Below the pieces are notes generated by a model, which saw nothing but the letters and a program-made list of their open reading frames with translations, did not search any database and was not told the origin of the DNA. From positions 1 through 64,000 of the forward strand of contig CAXXUJ010000001.1 in NCBI GenBank assembly GCA_963677695.2: a DNA stretch of 64,000 nt, read 5' to 3'. Shown in pieces: positions 33,691-42,639 of the stretch (its first letter is position 1; each line of letters starts with the position of its first letter). This DNA comes from SABI01 sp963677695 (lineage in GTDB: Bacteria > Spirochaetota > Spirochaetia > Sphaerochaetales > Sphaerochaetaceae). The position numbers were made by a program, and so were the translations under genes.

Positions 33691-36600
33691 ACCGCACAAC
33701 AAGGGTATCGCGACCCGTCTCATTCTTGCCTTTCTTCTCTTCTGTCTCCTTTTAGTGGGAATAGGGCTGTTCACGACGAACAGTGCCCGCAATGTGATCA
33801 TAGAGGGGGTTTCAGAGCACACAGACTATCTGGCACAGAAACTTATCACCGATTTCGATTACGAGGTGAACAGGAAGGCGCGAATGCTCCACCTCTACGC
33901 ACAGGGAGCGAACCTCTACAAAGGGGATTTCACCAAAGAGGAGATTGTTCAGGACCTGATCGTCTCCCTTGAACGGGAGTACGGGATCAGGATATTCAAC
34001 CGCGCTCTCATCACCGACGCATCGGGAAACGTCCTTCTTGACACCTCTGATGAGATGACAGGGAACAAGAGTGACCAGATGTGGTGGGCCAATACCCAGC
34101 GCTACGGGTTCTATGAAGACCGTACTATACTTGCATCGGACGGTATGAACGTATTTTTCCCCCTCTCTGTTCCTTTCTATGATGATGAGAACAGATTTGC
34201 AGGAGTCCTGAGAGTGGATGTCAATCTCAACATGCTCACCCAGCAGGCAGTGGCGACCAACCTCCCCCATGCCTCGACAAAAGTACGCCTGATCAACAGC
34301 GAAGGACAGCTCCTCTACTCCTCCCGTCCTTACATCCCCATGACCAATATATCAGAGAGCGGTCTGTTCACACAGATCACAGAAAATGAGAACGGTTCCT
34401 TCTTCTTCAAGGAGAACAATCTAAACCTGCTCTTCGGTGTCTCGAAACTCGCTTCCGCCCAGCGTGCCCTTGACTGGTACCTGATCATCGACACCCAGCA
34501 GGATGAAGTACTCGCTCCCGCACGAGTCCTCCTGGAGAGCAACCTCTTCACCCTGGCCATGGTGACCCTCATCGGTATTATCCTGGCTATCATCATCTCC
34601 GGTTCGATCACGAAACCGCTCGCGCTGCTGAAGAATGTGGTCGAGCAGGTGGGACCGGAACGCCTTGCCCTCAGGACAGGCATACGAAGAAACGATGAGG
34701 TTGGTAAGATCGCAGAGTCGTTCGATTCCATGATGGAACTTCTCGAAGTGCAGACGAACTCGCTCAAACAGCAGAACTGGATAGAGACTGGACAGAACTC
34801 TATCGGTAAGACGATGAGAAAACAGAGTGAGATCAGTGATCTCTGCACCGATGTCCTCACCTCTGCAGCTTCCTATCTTGGAGCGGCCATCGGAGCGTGC
34901 TATCTCCACAACGAAGGGGTTCTCACTCGGATGAGCACCTATGCCTTCATTGCGGGGAAAGATACCCCGGAGAGCTTCAGAATAGGTGAAGGCTTCGCAG
35001 GACAGGCGGCAACCGAAAAGAAGATGAAGGTGATAGAGACCTTCCCTGAAAATTATATCTTCATCGGTTCCGCTGTCGGAACCGGCTCCCCCTCTTCTCT
35101 TATCGAAGTTCCCGTTCTTCTCAACGACGAACTCAAGGGGGTCATGGAACTCGGTTTCACCACTCCCCTTCCTGATTTCTTCGAAGAACTGCTCAGTGCA
35201 GTTACCAGAGACCTTGCTGTCACTCTCGATGCCCTCCAGAAGGCGGAAATAGAGAGGCAGCTGCTGCAGAAGACAGAGGAACAGAAGCAGGAACTGCTCA
35301 GCCAGCAGGAAGAGCTGAGAGTGACGAACGAAGAATTAGAGGAACAGACTGAACGGCTGAGGCTTTCAGAAGACAATCTGAAACAGCAGCAGGCGGAACT
35401 AGAAGAGGTGAACTCAGAGCTCGAGGAGAAGAATGTCACTCTGAAAGAAAAACAGATGATTGTCGAGCAGTCACAGAAGGAACTGCTAGCGAAGGCTGAG
35501 GAGTTGAACAGGGAGAGCCGCTACAAGTCTGAATTCCTCTCCAATATGTCGCATGAACTGAGAACGCCTTTGAACTCTCTCCTCCTCCTTTCCCAGGACC
35601 TGATGAGTAATGAACCGAAGAATCTGAATGCCGAGCAGATCGAATCAGCCGAGATCATCTACAACGGAGGAAAGGACCTCCTTTCCCTGATCAACCAGAT
35701 TCTCGATATGTCGAAGATCGAAGCGGGAAAGATGGAACTCCATCCCGATTCATTCACGGTGGAGAATTTCAGGAGTGTCCTCACCAACACCTTCGCCCTT
35801 CAGGCGAAGAAGAAGGGGATAGAGTTCACGATCGATATGGATACCAATACTCCCGAAAAAATTGTCACTGATGTGATGAGGGTCGAGCAGATCCTGAGGA
35901 ACCTAGTGAGCAACGCAATCAAATTCACTTCAGACGGCGGTGTAAGTGTTCAGTTCTCCGGAGACGAATCAGAAGGAAGGGAAATGCTGAACATTCTGGT
36001 GAGTGATACGGGGATCGGTATCCCCTCTGATCAGCAGAGCGAGATATTCTCGGCCTTCCATCAGGGTGACAGCGGCACCTCGCGGCGCTTCGGCGGCACA
36101 GGACTGGGACTCACCATCACCAAGGAATTAGTCGGCCTCCTCGGAGGAACCATTTCCCTTGCCAGCACCGAAGGTGAAGGCACTTCCTTCACCGTCCGCC
36201 TTCCCGTCCAGATGACAGAAGCGGTTTCCGAAGTTCCTGAAAAGGAGAAGGCAGAGCCTGCCATCCCTGTGAAGAGTGAAAGTGAACCTCCCATGATGTC
36301 CTCTGCACCCGAGTCTCTTTCTGATTCCTACACCCCTCCTGTGGCCGATGACAGGGATTCCCTGAAAGAGGGAGTGAAGACCATACTCGTGATCGAAGAT
36401 GATGTAAGGTTCCTATCGACTGTCATGAAACAGTGCAAGGCACGAGGGTACAACTGCATCGGTGAAGCGACCGGACAGCGGGGACTGAAGAGTGTGAGAA
36501 CGTTCAAGCCTGACGGTATCATACTCGATCTTCACCTTCCCGAGATGGATGGGTATGAAGTGCTTGAGCAGCTGAAGAATGATACCGAGGTACGTCACAT

Positions 36601-37549
36601 ACCGGTACATATCATGTCGGTGGACGACCCTTCCCTCAAGGTCTACAAGCAGGGAGCTATGGGATTCCTCACAAAGCCGGTGAGCAGAAAGAGCCTTGAT
36701 GATGCACTGAACAAGCTGATCAGCTACAGTGAGAGCGAGACGAAGAGGATTCTCATCGTGGAAGATGATGAGGTGACCAGAAAGAACCTTGAGAAACTTC
36801 TCAGAGACACCCATATTCTCGTCGATACCATAGGTACAGGAGCCGAAGCCCTCACTCTCATTCAGGAAGACGTGTACAACTGCATCGTACTCGACCTCGG
36901 ACTTCCCGACATGGACGGGTACAAGGTGATAGAAAAACTGCAGGAGCTGAAAGGAGAAAAGGATATTCCCCCCGTCATCATCTACACCGGACATGATGTG
37001 AGCGAACAGGACCTCCTCAAACTCGAAGAGTCTCCCCAGTCCGTGATCCTCAAGGACGTACATTCGGAAGAACGCCTCCTCGATGAAGTAACCCTCTTCC
37101 TCCATCAGGTAGTGGGCTCTCTCGACCCGAAGAAACGTCAGGTGATCGCCGACCTCCACAACCCCGACTCCGCGATAGCAGGACACCGTATTCTCGTTGT
37201 CGATGATGACATGAGAGCGCTGTTCGCCGTCGCCAAGACACTCAGCAGGCATGGACTGCAGGTCGTCAAGGCAGAGTCAGGGAAGAAAGCCCTCTCCCTC
37301 ATCGAATCCGATATCGATTTCGATCTCATCCTGATGGACATCATGATGCCCGAGATGGATGGGTACGAAACGATGAAACACATACGTAATCTCGATCAGG
37401 GATCCAAGGTCCCGATCATAGCTCTGACAGCTAAGGCAATGAAGGGGGACAGGGAGAAGTGTATCGCATCAGGTGCGAATGACTACCTTGCCAAACCGAT
37501 TGACGTTGACAAACTGCTCTCCCTCATCAGGGTGTGGCTGTACCGATAG
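33683..37549 (+). CDS. Large hybrid histidine kinase: Cache, HAMP, GAF, HK, three receivers
   Basis: 1288 residues. Membrane spans at 12-31 and 288-308 flank a Cache-like periplasmic sensor (about 35-280); HAMP 309-365; GAF about 375-520; long coiled coil 520-612; HisKA with His624 in NMSHELRTPLNSL; ATPase 730-842 (NLVSNAIKFTSDGG, DTGIGIP, FGGTGLGLTITKEL); a Pro/Ser/Glu-rich linker; receivers at about 900-1015 (ILDLHLPEMDGY), 1022-1145 (VLDLGLPDMDGY) and 1167-1286 (LMDIMMPEMDGY). All three receivers keep the phospho-Asp. It overlaps the binding lipoprotein gene by 8 bases, and CheR and CheB follow. A likely hub of the operon. Confidence 0.92.
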   Translation: MNRPHNKGIATRLILAFLLFCLLLVGIGLFTTNSARNVIIEGVSEHTDYLAQKLITDFDYEVNRKARMLHLYAQGANLYKGDFTKEEIVQDLIVSLEREYGIRIFNRALITDASGNVLLDTSDEMTGNKSDQMWWANTQRYGFYEDRTILASDGMNVFFPLSVPFYDDENRFAGVLRVDVNLNMLTQQAVATNLPHASTKVRLINSEGQLLYSSRPYIPMTNISESGLFTQITENENGSFFFKENNLNLLFGVSKLASAQRALDWYLIIDTQQDEVLAPARVLLESNLFTLAMVTLIGIILAIIISGSITKPLALLKNVVEQVGPERLALRTGIRRNDEVGKIAESFDSMMELLEVQTNSLKQQNWIETGQNSIGKTMRKQSEISDLCTDVLTSAASYLGAAIGACYLHNEGVLTRMSTYAFIAGKDTPESFRIGEGFAGQAATEKKMKVIETFPENYIFIGSAVGTGSPSSLIEVPVLLNDELKGVMELGFTTPLPDFFEELLSAVTRDLAVTLDALQKAEIERQLLQKTEEQKQELLSQQEELRVTNEELEEQTERLRLSEDNLKQQQAELEEVNSELEEKNVTLKEKQMIVEQSQKELLAKAEELNRESRYKSEFLSNMSHELRTPLNSLLLLSQDLMSNEPKNLNAEQIESAEIIYNGGKDLLSLINQILDMSKIEAGKMELHPDSFTVENFRSVLTNTFALQAKKKGIEFTIDMDTNTPEKIVTDVMRVEQILRNLVSNAIKFTSDGGVSVQFSGDESEGREMLNILVSDTGIGIPSDQQSEIFSAFHQGDSGTSRRFGGTGLGLTITKELVGLLGGTISLASTEGEGTSFTVRLPVQMTEAVSEVPEKEKAEPAIPVKSESEPPMMSSAPESLSDSYTPPVADDRDSLKEGVKTILVIEDDVRFLSTVMKQCKARGYNCIGEATGQRGLKSVRTFKPDGIILDLHLPEMDGYEVLEQLKNDTEVRHIPVHIMSVDDPSLKVYKQGAMGFLTKPVSRKSLDDALNKLISYSESETKRILIVEDDEVTRKNLEKLLRDTHILVDTIGTGAEALTLIQEDVYNCIVLDLGLPDMDGYKVIEKLQELKGEKDIPPVIIYTGHDVSEQDLLKLEESPQSVILKDVHSEERLLDEVTLFLHQVVGSLDPKKRQVIADLHNPDSAIAGHRILVVDDDMRALFAVAKTLSRHGLQVVKAESGKKALSLIESDIDFDLILMDIMMPEMDGYETMKHIRNLDQGSKVPIIALTAKAMKGDREKCIASGANDYLAKPIDVDKLLSLIRVWLYR

Positions 37550-37563
37550 GAGGAAGTATTGGT

Positions 37564-38403
37564 GTGAACGACTACCAGATTGAAGAAATGGAACTCGACC
37601 TTCTCATTGACGCCGTCTACTCTCGCTACGGGTATGATTTCCGCTCCTATACCCGCTCCTCGTTCCGCAGGAGAGTCCATACCTTCCTGCAGGAGCACTC
37701 CCTGAAGCATATCTCCGAGAGTATTCCGCTCTTGTTAAGAAGTGATGAATCCTTCTCCGACTTTGTGCAGCAGATCTCTGTTCCCGTCTCCGACATGTTC
37801 CGTGACCCCGCCGTCTACAGGACCCTGAGGACCGAGATTTACCCTATGCTCAAAACCTACCCCTTCGTGAAGATCTGGTCAGCAGGCTGCGCATCAGGGG
37901 AAGAAGCCTACTCCCTTGCCATTCTCGCCCTTGAGTGCGGAATGAAGAACAGGACAAGGATCTATGCCACAGACTTCAACGACAAGGCGATCGCTGCCGG
38001 TAAGGAAGGTATCTATGATATCTCGCGGGTGAAGGCGTTCACGAAGAACTATCAGGAATCGGGGGGGACCGAAGAGTTCTCACAATATTACACGACAGCC
38101 TACAACCGTGCGATCATCACCGATGAGGTCAAGAAGATGGTAACCTTCTCCAACCACAACCTCGTCAACGACAGCGCCTTCGGCGAGATGAACCTGATCC
38201 TCTGCCGCAACGTGCTGATCTACTTCGACAGAGAACTGCAGAACAGGGTCCTGACGCTCCTGACCGATAGTATCTCCTCCCGAGGCTTTCTCTGCCTCGG
38301 CTCCCACGAGAACATCCTGTTCAGCGACCGCAAGGAGTGCTATGACATCGTCAATGACAGACAGAGAATATATCAGATGAAAGGCCACAAAGGAGATTAC
38401 TGA
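37564..38403 (+). CDS. cheR: CheR-type protein-glutamate methyltransferase
   Basis: 279 residues from a GTG with AGGAGG 10 bases upstream. The N-terminal helical domain has FRSYTRSSFRRRV, typical of CheR. The S-adenosylmethionine site is KIWSAGCASGEEAYSLAI, followed by RIYATDFNDKAI, FRDPAVY and LILCRNVLIYFD. CheR methylates glutamates of chemoreceptors; here no receptor, CheA or CheW is present, so the target is probably another protein of this operon or a distant receptor. It is adjacent to CheB with no gap. Confidence 0.92.
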   Translation: MNDYQIEEMELDLLIDAVYSRYGYDFRSYTRSSFRRRVHTFLQEHSLKHISESIPLLLRSDESFSDFVQQISVPVSDMFRDPAVYRTLRTEIYPMLKTYPFVKIWSAGCASGEEAYSLAILALECGMKNRTRIYATDFNDKAIAAGKEGIYDISRVKAFTKNYQESGGTEEFSQYYTTAYNRAIITDEVKKMVTFSNHNLVNDSAFGEMNLILCRNVLIYFDRELQNRVLTLLTDSISSRGFLCLGSHENILFSDRKECYDIVNDRQRIYQMKGHKGDY

Positions 38404-38997
38404 GTGAAGGTCGTTGTTATCGGCGCCTCCCTCGGAGGCTTCACAGCATTATCACACCTCTTCAGTCTCCTTCCTGAGGATTTCTCTCTCCCTATCCTTG
38501 CCGTTCAGCACATAGGCGCAACAGAATCTGTTAGCCTCTCTGAGAGCCTGCAGCTGCATTCCGCCCTTACCATCGTGCAGGGTGAACCGCTGGTGAAAGC
38601 ACAGCGAGGGTACGTCTACATAAGCCCGTCAGACTACCACATGCTGATAGAGAAGGATTACACCATCTCTCTCTCTACCGATGAGAAAGTCAATTACTCT
38701 CGCCCCTCGATAGATGTACTGTTTGAAAGCGCAGCCCTCTCCTTCCCTGCAGGAACGATAGGGATACTTCTTACAGGAGCGAACAACGACGGAGCTGCGG
38801 GGATGAAGCTGATAGGAGAGACAGGAGGCATCACAATAGTGGAATCCCCTGAAACAGCCTACTGCCCTTTCATGCCCTCTAGCGCCCTTGAACTCTATAC
38901 ACCGGACCATGTACTTCCCCTCGAGAACATCGCCGAAGTACTCTGCACGATCACAGGAGACAGGTATGAACCACACCCAGAACATTCTCATAGTTGA
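38404..38997 (+). CDS. cheB: CheB-type methylesterase catalytic domain, without receiver
   Basis: 197 residues, the esterase domain alone. The catalytic triad is visible: Ser in IGASLGGFTAL, His in AVQHIGATE and Asp in LLTGANNDGAAGMKLI. GYVYISPSDYHMLI and SRPSIDVLFESAA are CheB signatures. The regulatory receiver of classical CheB is missing, so control must come from elsewhere in the operon. The GTG start immediately follows the cheR stop, and the end overlaps the next kinase gene by 32 bases. Confidence 0.92.
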   Translation: MKVVVIGASLGGFTALSHLFSLLPEDFSLPILAVQHIGATESVSLSESLQLHSALTIVQGEPLVKAQRGYVYISPSDYHMLIEKDYTISLSTDEKVNYSRPSIDVLFESAALSFPAGTIGILLTGANNDGAAGMKLIGETGGITIVESPETAYCPFMPSSALELYTPDHVLPLENIAEVLCTITGDRYEPHPEHSHS

Positions 38998-40666
38998 CGA
39001 CACCCCTGAGAACCTGATCATTCTCGAGAGGGTACTGAGAAGAGTCCCCGCGAATATCATACGGGCTTCCAGCGGACAGGAAGCGCTCGTGGCCGCACTG
39101 AACAACAACCTCGCCCTCGCCATCCTCGACGTACAGATGCCCGAAATGGACGGTTATGAACTCGCAACCCTGTTAAGGGAACATGATGATTTCCGCACAC
39201 TCCCCATCATCTTCGTCTCCGCCGTCTACTCCGACGAACAGCATGTGTTCAAAGGCTATGAGGCGGGGGCAGTCGACTTCATGGTCAAACCCTTCGATTC
39301 CGCACAGCTCCTTTCCAAAGTGAAAGTATTTCTCGACCTGAACAGGGCGAATCTGGAACTGCAGAAGAAAGTGGAGGAACTCGCCCTCTCTGAAAGCAGG
39401 TTCCAGACCCTGGTGAGAACCATTCCCGACATCGTATTCAGAGTCGATCCTGAAGGTAATGTTGTCTTCATCAACAGTGCGGTACAGTTCCTCGGTTATA
39501 CCCCGGAGGAACTTCTGAACACCTCACTCACCACCATCGTGCATGAAGAGGACTGGAAGGAGCTAAGAGATAATCTCCTTGAAAAAGAGAAGAACGAGAC
39601 AGCTCACACTGGAATCCTGCATGCAGAACTCCGTCTCCTTTCAAAGCCCCACTTCAGTGACGAGAATATCCCGGAAGAATCTGGTGCAACCTCAGAGGGA
39701 AGAAGAATCGTTCAGGCTGAACTTACCAGCTCCCAGATTCTGCAGACTCATCCCGATTCCGTGAGAAGAAGAATTCTCGGTACGGTAGGTGTCATACGTG
39801 ATATCACAGAGAGAAAGGAAGCGGAAAAGGAACTGACCCTCTACCGCGAGCACCTTGAGCACCTTGTTGAAGAGAGAACGAGCAAACTCCAGGAAGAGAT
39901 GGAAGAGAGGAAGAAATCGGAAGAGAAGCGGCAGCAGCTTGAATCAATGCTTATGCAGCAGCAAAGGCTGGAGTCCATCGGAACCCTCGCCGGTGGTGTC
40001 GCTCATGAGATCAACAATCCGATCAACGGTATCATGAACTATGCCCAGCTTATCATGGACGAAGATGCCAGTGAATCGACTTCCGAGTTCTCAAAAGCCA
40101 TCATAGAAGAGACGAACAGAGTTTCAAAAATAGTGAGAAACCTGCTGCAGTTCGCACGCGCCGACCAGGGGGTCGGCATGGAAAAGGCAGACCCGCAGGA
40201 AATGGTGGACTATGTGGTTTCGTTGGTGAAGACCATTATCCGCCACGATCAGATACAGCTCATCATCGATGAACCGACAGAGCCTATCCCTTCGGTCATC
40301 TGCAGGAAGAACGAGATCGAACAGGTGATCATGAACCTCTTCACCAACGCCTGTGATGCACTCAATACACGGTATGAAGGATATGATGAGAATAAACTGG
40401 TACGCGTCACCTTAGCGAATGGGATGCTTAAGGACAGACCCTCTGTCCAGTTCATCGTGGAAGACCATGGAATGGGGATTGAGGAAGAAGTCCTCTCCCA
40501 TATCTTCGAACCATTCTACACAACAAAAGACAGGTCAACGGGGACCGGGCTGGGTCTTTCTATCAGCCACGGGATCGTTAAAGATCACGAGGGAGAACTC
40601 AGAGTCGTATCACAAGAGAAGGTATTCACCCGCTTCACTCTGGAAATCCCTGTCTCCTCTGAATAA
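38966..40666 (+). CDS. Receiver-PAS-histidine kinase (REC-PAS-HK)
   Basis: 566 residues. Receiver at about 6-120 (ILIVDDTPENLIILERVL, LAILDVQMPEMDGYEL, DFMVKPFD), a PAS domain at about 142-280 with an acidic insertion (ESRFQTLVRTIPDIVFRVD), coiled coil 290-345, HisKA with GGVAHEINNPINGIMNYA, ATPase with NLFTNACDAL, DHGMGIEEE, GTGLGLSISHGIVKDHEG. The start at 38966 has AGGAGA upstream inside cheB; a longer frame to 38888 is less likely. It is the last gene of the operon; no strong terminator follows. Confidence 0.88.
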   Translation: MNHTQNILIVDDTPENLIILERVLRRVPANIIRASSGQEALVAALNNNLALAILDVQMPEMDGYELATLLREHDDFRTLPIIFVSAVYSDEQHVFKGYEAGAVDFMVKPFDSAQLLSKVKVFLDLNRANLELQKKVEELALSESRFQTLVRTIPDIVFRVDPEGNVVFINSAVQFLGYTPEELLNTSLTTIVHEEDWKELRDNLLEKEKNETAHTGILHAELRLLSKPHFSDENIPEESGATSEGRRIVQAELTSSQILQTHPDSVRRRILGTVGVIRDITERKEAEKELTLYREHLEHLVEERTSKLQEEMEERKKSEEKRQQLESMLMQQQRLESIGTLAGGVAHEINNPINGIMNYAQLIMDEDASESTSEFSKAIIEETNRVSKIVRNLLQFARADQGVGMEKADPQEMVDYVVSLVKTIIRHDQIQLIIDEPTEPIPSVICRKNEIEQVIMNLFTNACDALNTRYEGYDENKLVRVTLANGMLKDRPSVQFIVEDHGMGIEEEVLSHIFEPFYTTKDRSTGTGLGLSISHGIVKDHEGELRVVSQEKVFTRFTLEIPVSSE

Positions 40667-40909
40667 GAGGAAATCACTTCCACAACCTTTATGTTTCACA
40701 CAAACCTATTACAAACTTATGACTTTATAGCATGTTTTTCTAGCATATTTCCCTAGAAACCCGGCTGCATGTTATATAATTGTTATAACAATACGGGAAC
40801 GCCATTGTGTTATGACAAAACAAAAGTTATTGCAATATATTATATTTATTGAACTTACGAACATTATTCATATACTTTTCAGTTTTTTTTATTTTTATTA
40901 TTAAATCTC
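40667..40909. other. AT-rich gap without a gene
   Basis: No coding frame of note. The sequence is strongly AT-rich with T and A runs. A weak inverted repeat TTTCTAG/CTAGAAA with a 9-base loop lies near 40738-40760 and may be all the terminator that the signalling operon has. Confidence 0.4.
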
Positions 40910-40938
40910 TTGACACATGTACACCTCATTCCTATACT
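40910..40938 (+). promoter_or_regulatory. Near-consensus sigma-70 promoter of the secreted protein gene
   Basis: TTGACA (40910-40915), exactly 17 bases, TATACT (40933-40938). The start codon is 38 bases downstream of the -10. Among the best promoters in the window, preceded by AT-rich DNA. Confidence 0.85.
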
Positions 40939-40976
40939 TAGGTCATAACTTAGGAATTATCCAGAGGAGATCTACC

Positions 40977-41600
40977 ATGAAAAAGCTTATAGCAATACTG
41001 ATCATCTCAACCATAGCCTTTACAGCATTTGCGATCGATTTAGAGAACCAAACAAGCGGTGTAGGCAATACACAACTGAACCTTAGCTCAACCGTAGCTG
41101 GAAAACTGTACCACGGTTTTTCTTCAACCGCACAAACAAAGGGAGGTATGATTGATGGAATAGGATCAGAATCCTTAGACGTCGAAGTAGAACTGGACGG
41201 TACGGATGATGCTCAGTCTATCGGATTTTACAGCTTATATACAAACGGAACTGATCAGGTGAAGGTAGACCTTACAATTTCTCCCCTCGAATTAACAGTA
41301 GAAAGCACAAAATATTACATTCCGTACTCGCTCAGCCTCGGAGTACCTACAGGTTCGGATGATGGAATCGATTATGAGGAATCATTTTCACTCGGAACGG
41401 CTTCGGTTGTACAGAAAGTCGCTAATACAGTGACTGCACCAACAGATACCGGTACTCTTCTCACAACGAGCAATAGCGGTCTCCGCTGGACATCTGTTGA
41501 GCTAAAAGCCTCATTCGAGGGTTCTGACAATAAAGCAGAAGTTCTCGCACAGGGTGATTATACGGGGACCATCATAGCTGCCGTCACAACTAACAACTAA
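40977..41600 (+). CDS. Secreted protein of unknown function
   Basis: 207 residues with a signal peptide (MKKLIAILIISTIAFTAFA). The mature protein is acidic, rich in Ser, Thr, Gly and Asp, with alternating strands (VDLTISPLELTVESTKYYIPYSLSLGVPTG) and the C-terminal GDYTGTIIAAVTTNN. That ending resembles surface beta-sandwich proteins of fimbrial or DUF4402/WxL type, but the match is only in style. GAGGAGA lies 6 bases before the ATG. It has its own near-consensus promoter and a strong terminator, so it is likely a well-expressed single-gene transcript of the envelope or periplasm. Confidence 0.75.
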   Translation: MKKLIAILIISTIAFTAFAIDLENQTSGVGNTQLNLSSTVAGKLYHGFSSTAQTKGGMIDGIGSESLDVEVELDGTDDAQSIGFYSLYTNGTDQVKVDLTISPLELTVESTKYYIPYSLSLGVPTGSDDGIDYEESFSLGTASVVQKVANTVTAPTDTGTLLTTSNSGLRWTSVELKASFEGSDNKAEVLAQGDYTGTIIAAVTTNN

Positions 41601-41623
41601 TAACAACCGAACATGGATTCATC

Positions 41624-41652
41624 ACACCCGCTTTTAATAAAGCGGGTGTTTT
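41624..41652 (+). terminator. Intrinsic terminator of the secreted protein gene
   Basis: ACACCCGCTTT and AAAGCGGGTGT form an 11-base stem with a 4-base loop, followed by TTTT. Placed 23 bases after the stop codon. Confidence 0.9.
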
Positions 41653-41710
41653 CGTATTCACCTGCGATGTGCTCTACTTCCCTGAAAAGATCAGGTGTAT
41701 AGTAGAGTAC

Positions 41711-42157
41711 ATGATACATGAAACACCAATCACGATTCTCCCCTGCCCGACTCTTTCCTCTTGCAGAGATGAACTTGAGAAGCTTATTCAAAGTGAGTGG
41801 GAGGACTTTCATCTGCCGGATCCCCAGGAAGAAACGATTCCTGAGCCTTTGATGGTTGTTCAGGAAGATAGGGTTATCGCAGGACTTTCGTACACTCTGT
41901 TTGCCGAACCAGAGAAAGAGACGAACGTCATCTGGATCAACGCTCTCGTTGTCAGTTCTGAACATCGTGGTAGAGGCATTGCATCACACCTGGTACAGGA
42001 AGCTGTACGGGTTATCAAAGAAATGAGAATTCAGGATTACCTCTATGTCTATACTGATGTTCCTGGGCTCTATCTGGCTTCAGGATGGAGTATCATGGAC
42101 GTTCAGGGCGAAGATAGTTCTGTGGTGATGAATTATAATCTCAGGAAAGAAGGATAG
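41711..42157 (+). CDS. GNAT family N-acetyltransferase
   Basis: 148 residues. The acetyl-CoA site is in VVSSEHRGRGIASHLVQEAV, with the R-x-x-G-x-[GA] loop, preceded by strand VIWINAL and followed by YLYVYTDVPGLYLASGW, as in GNAT motif A and B. The substrate is unknown. TATAGT at 41698-41703 ends 7 bases before this ATG and no ribosome binding site is visible, so a leaderless transcript is likely. A GTG at 41669 in frame lies upstream of that promoter. Confidence 0.82.
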   Translation: MIHETPITILPCPTLSSCRDELEKLIQSEWEDFHLPDPQEETIPEPLMVVQEDRVIAGLSYTLFAEPEKETNVIWINALVVSSEHRGRGIASHLVQEAVRVIKEMRIQDYLYVYTDVPGLYLASGWSIMDVQGEDSSVVMNYNLRKEG

Positions 42158-42255
42158 ACTACAGCTCAACTCAAGCAGCTGGGGCAATTATATGCTTTAA
42201 CAACAAAGGTAATCAGGAGGTTCTCCCTCAGTACCGTGCATATATCGTTCAGGCA

Positions 42256-42289
42256 TAAAAAAAATCCTTATCTCTTTACAAGATAAGGA
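42256..42289 (-). terminator. Intrinsic terminator after tRNA-Phe
   Basis: TCCTTATCT and AGATAAGGA form a 9-base stem with a 7-base loop; on the minus strand it is followed by eight T. Confidence 0.9.
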
Positions 42290-42295
42290 CTTGGT

Positions 42296-42368
42296 TGCCG
42301 CCTCTCGGAATCGAACCGAGGACACAAGGATTTTCAGTCCTTTGCTCTACCAACTGAGCTAAAGCGGC
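42296..42368 (-). tRNA. tRNA-Phe (GAA)
   Basis: Acceptor stem GCCGCTT with AGGCGGC (one G-U), D arm GCTC-AGTTGGTA-GAGC, anticodon loop CTGAAAA (GAA), T arm CTCGG-TTCGATT-CCGAG. Discriminator A; CCA is not encoded. Confidence 0.96.
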
Positions 42369-42466
42369 CCGTACAATTGCAGTACTCGAGTGATACTACT
42401 GAAAACAGACGTTTATGTAAAGTACTTTCCATGAATTTTGAGGAAAAATCCCAATGTCGCTTTTCC

Positions 42467-42496
42467 TTGACTTTGCATCATTGTTAAGGCCATTAT
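42467..42496 (+). promoter_or_regulatory. Possible promoter of the sugar ABC importer operon
   Basis: TTGACT (42467-42472), an 18-base spacer and CATTAT (42491-42496). The remaining leader of about 140 bases to the start at 42640 is AT-rich; no operator palindrome was recognised in it. Confidence 0.4.
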
Positions 42497-42639
42497 ATGT
42501 ATAGATAAATAATGAGGAAGTGCAAGTATACTACCATTTTAATCAGTTTTATCTGTTATATTGGTTGTTTTTACACTCCTCTCTGACAGTTTTCTATTAT
42601 TTCATATGCTATTGTCTTCAATAGGATCAGGAGGATCAG

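Noticed and set aside
36413..37252. 279-codon minus-strand frame opposite the receivers of the hybrid kinase
   Set aside because: Antisense shadow of conserved receiver sequence.
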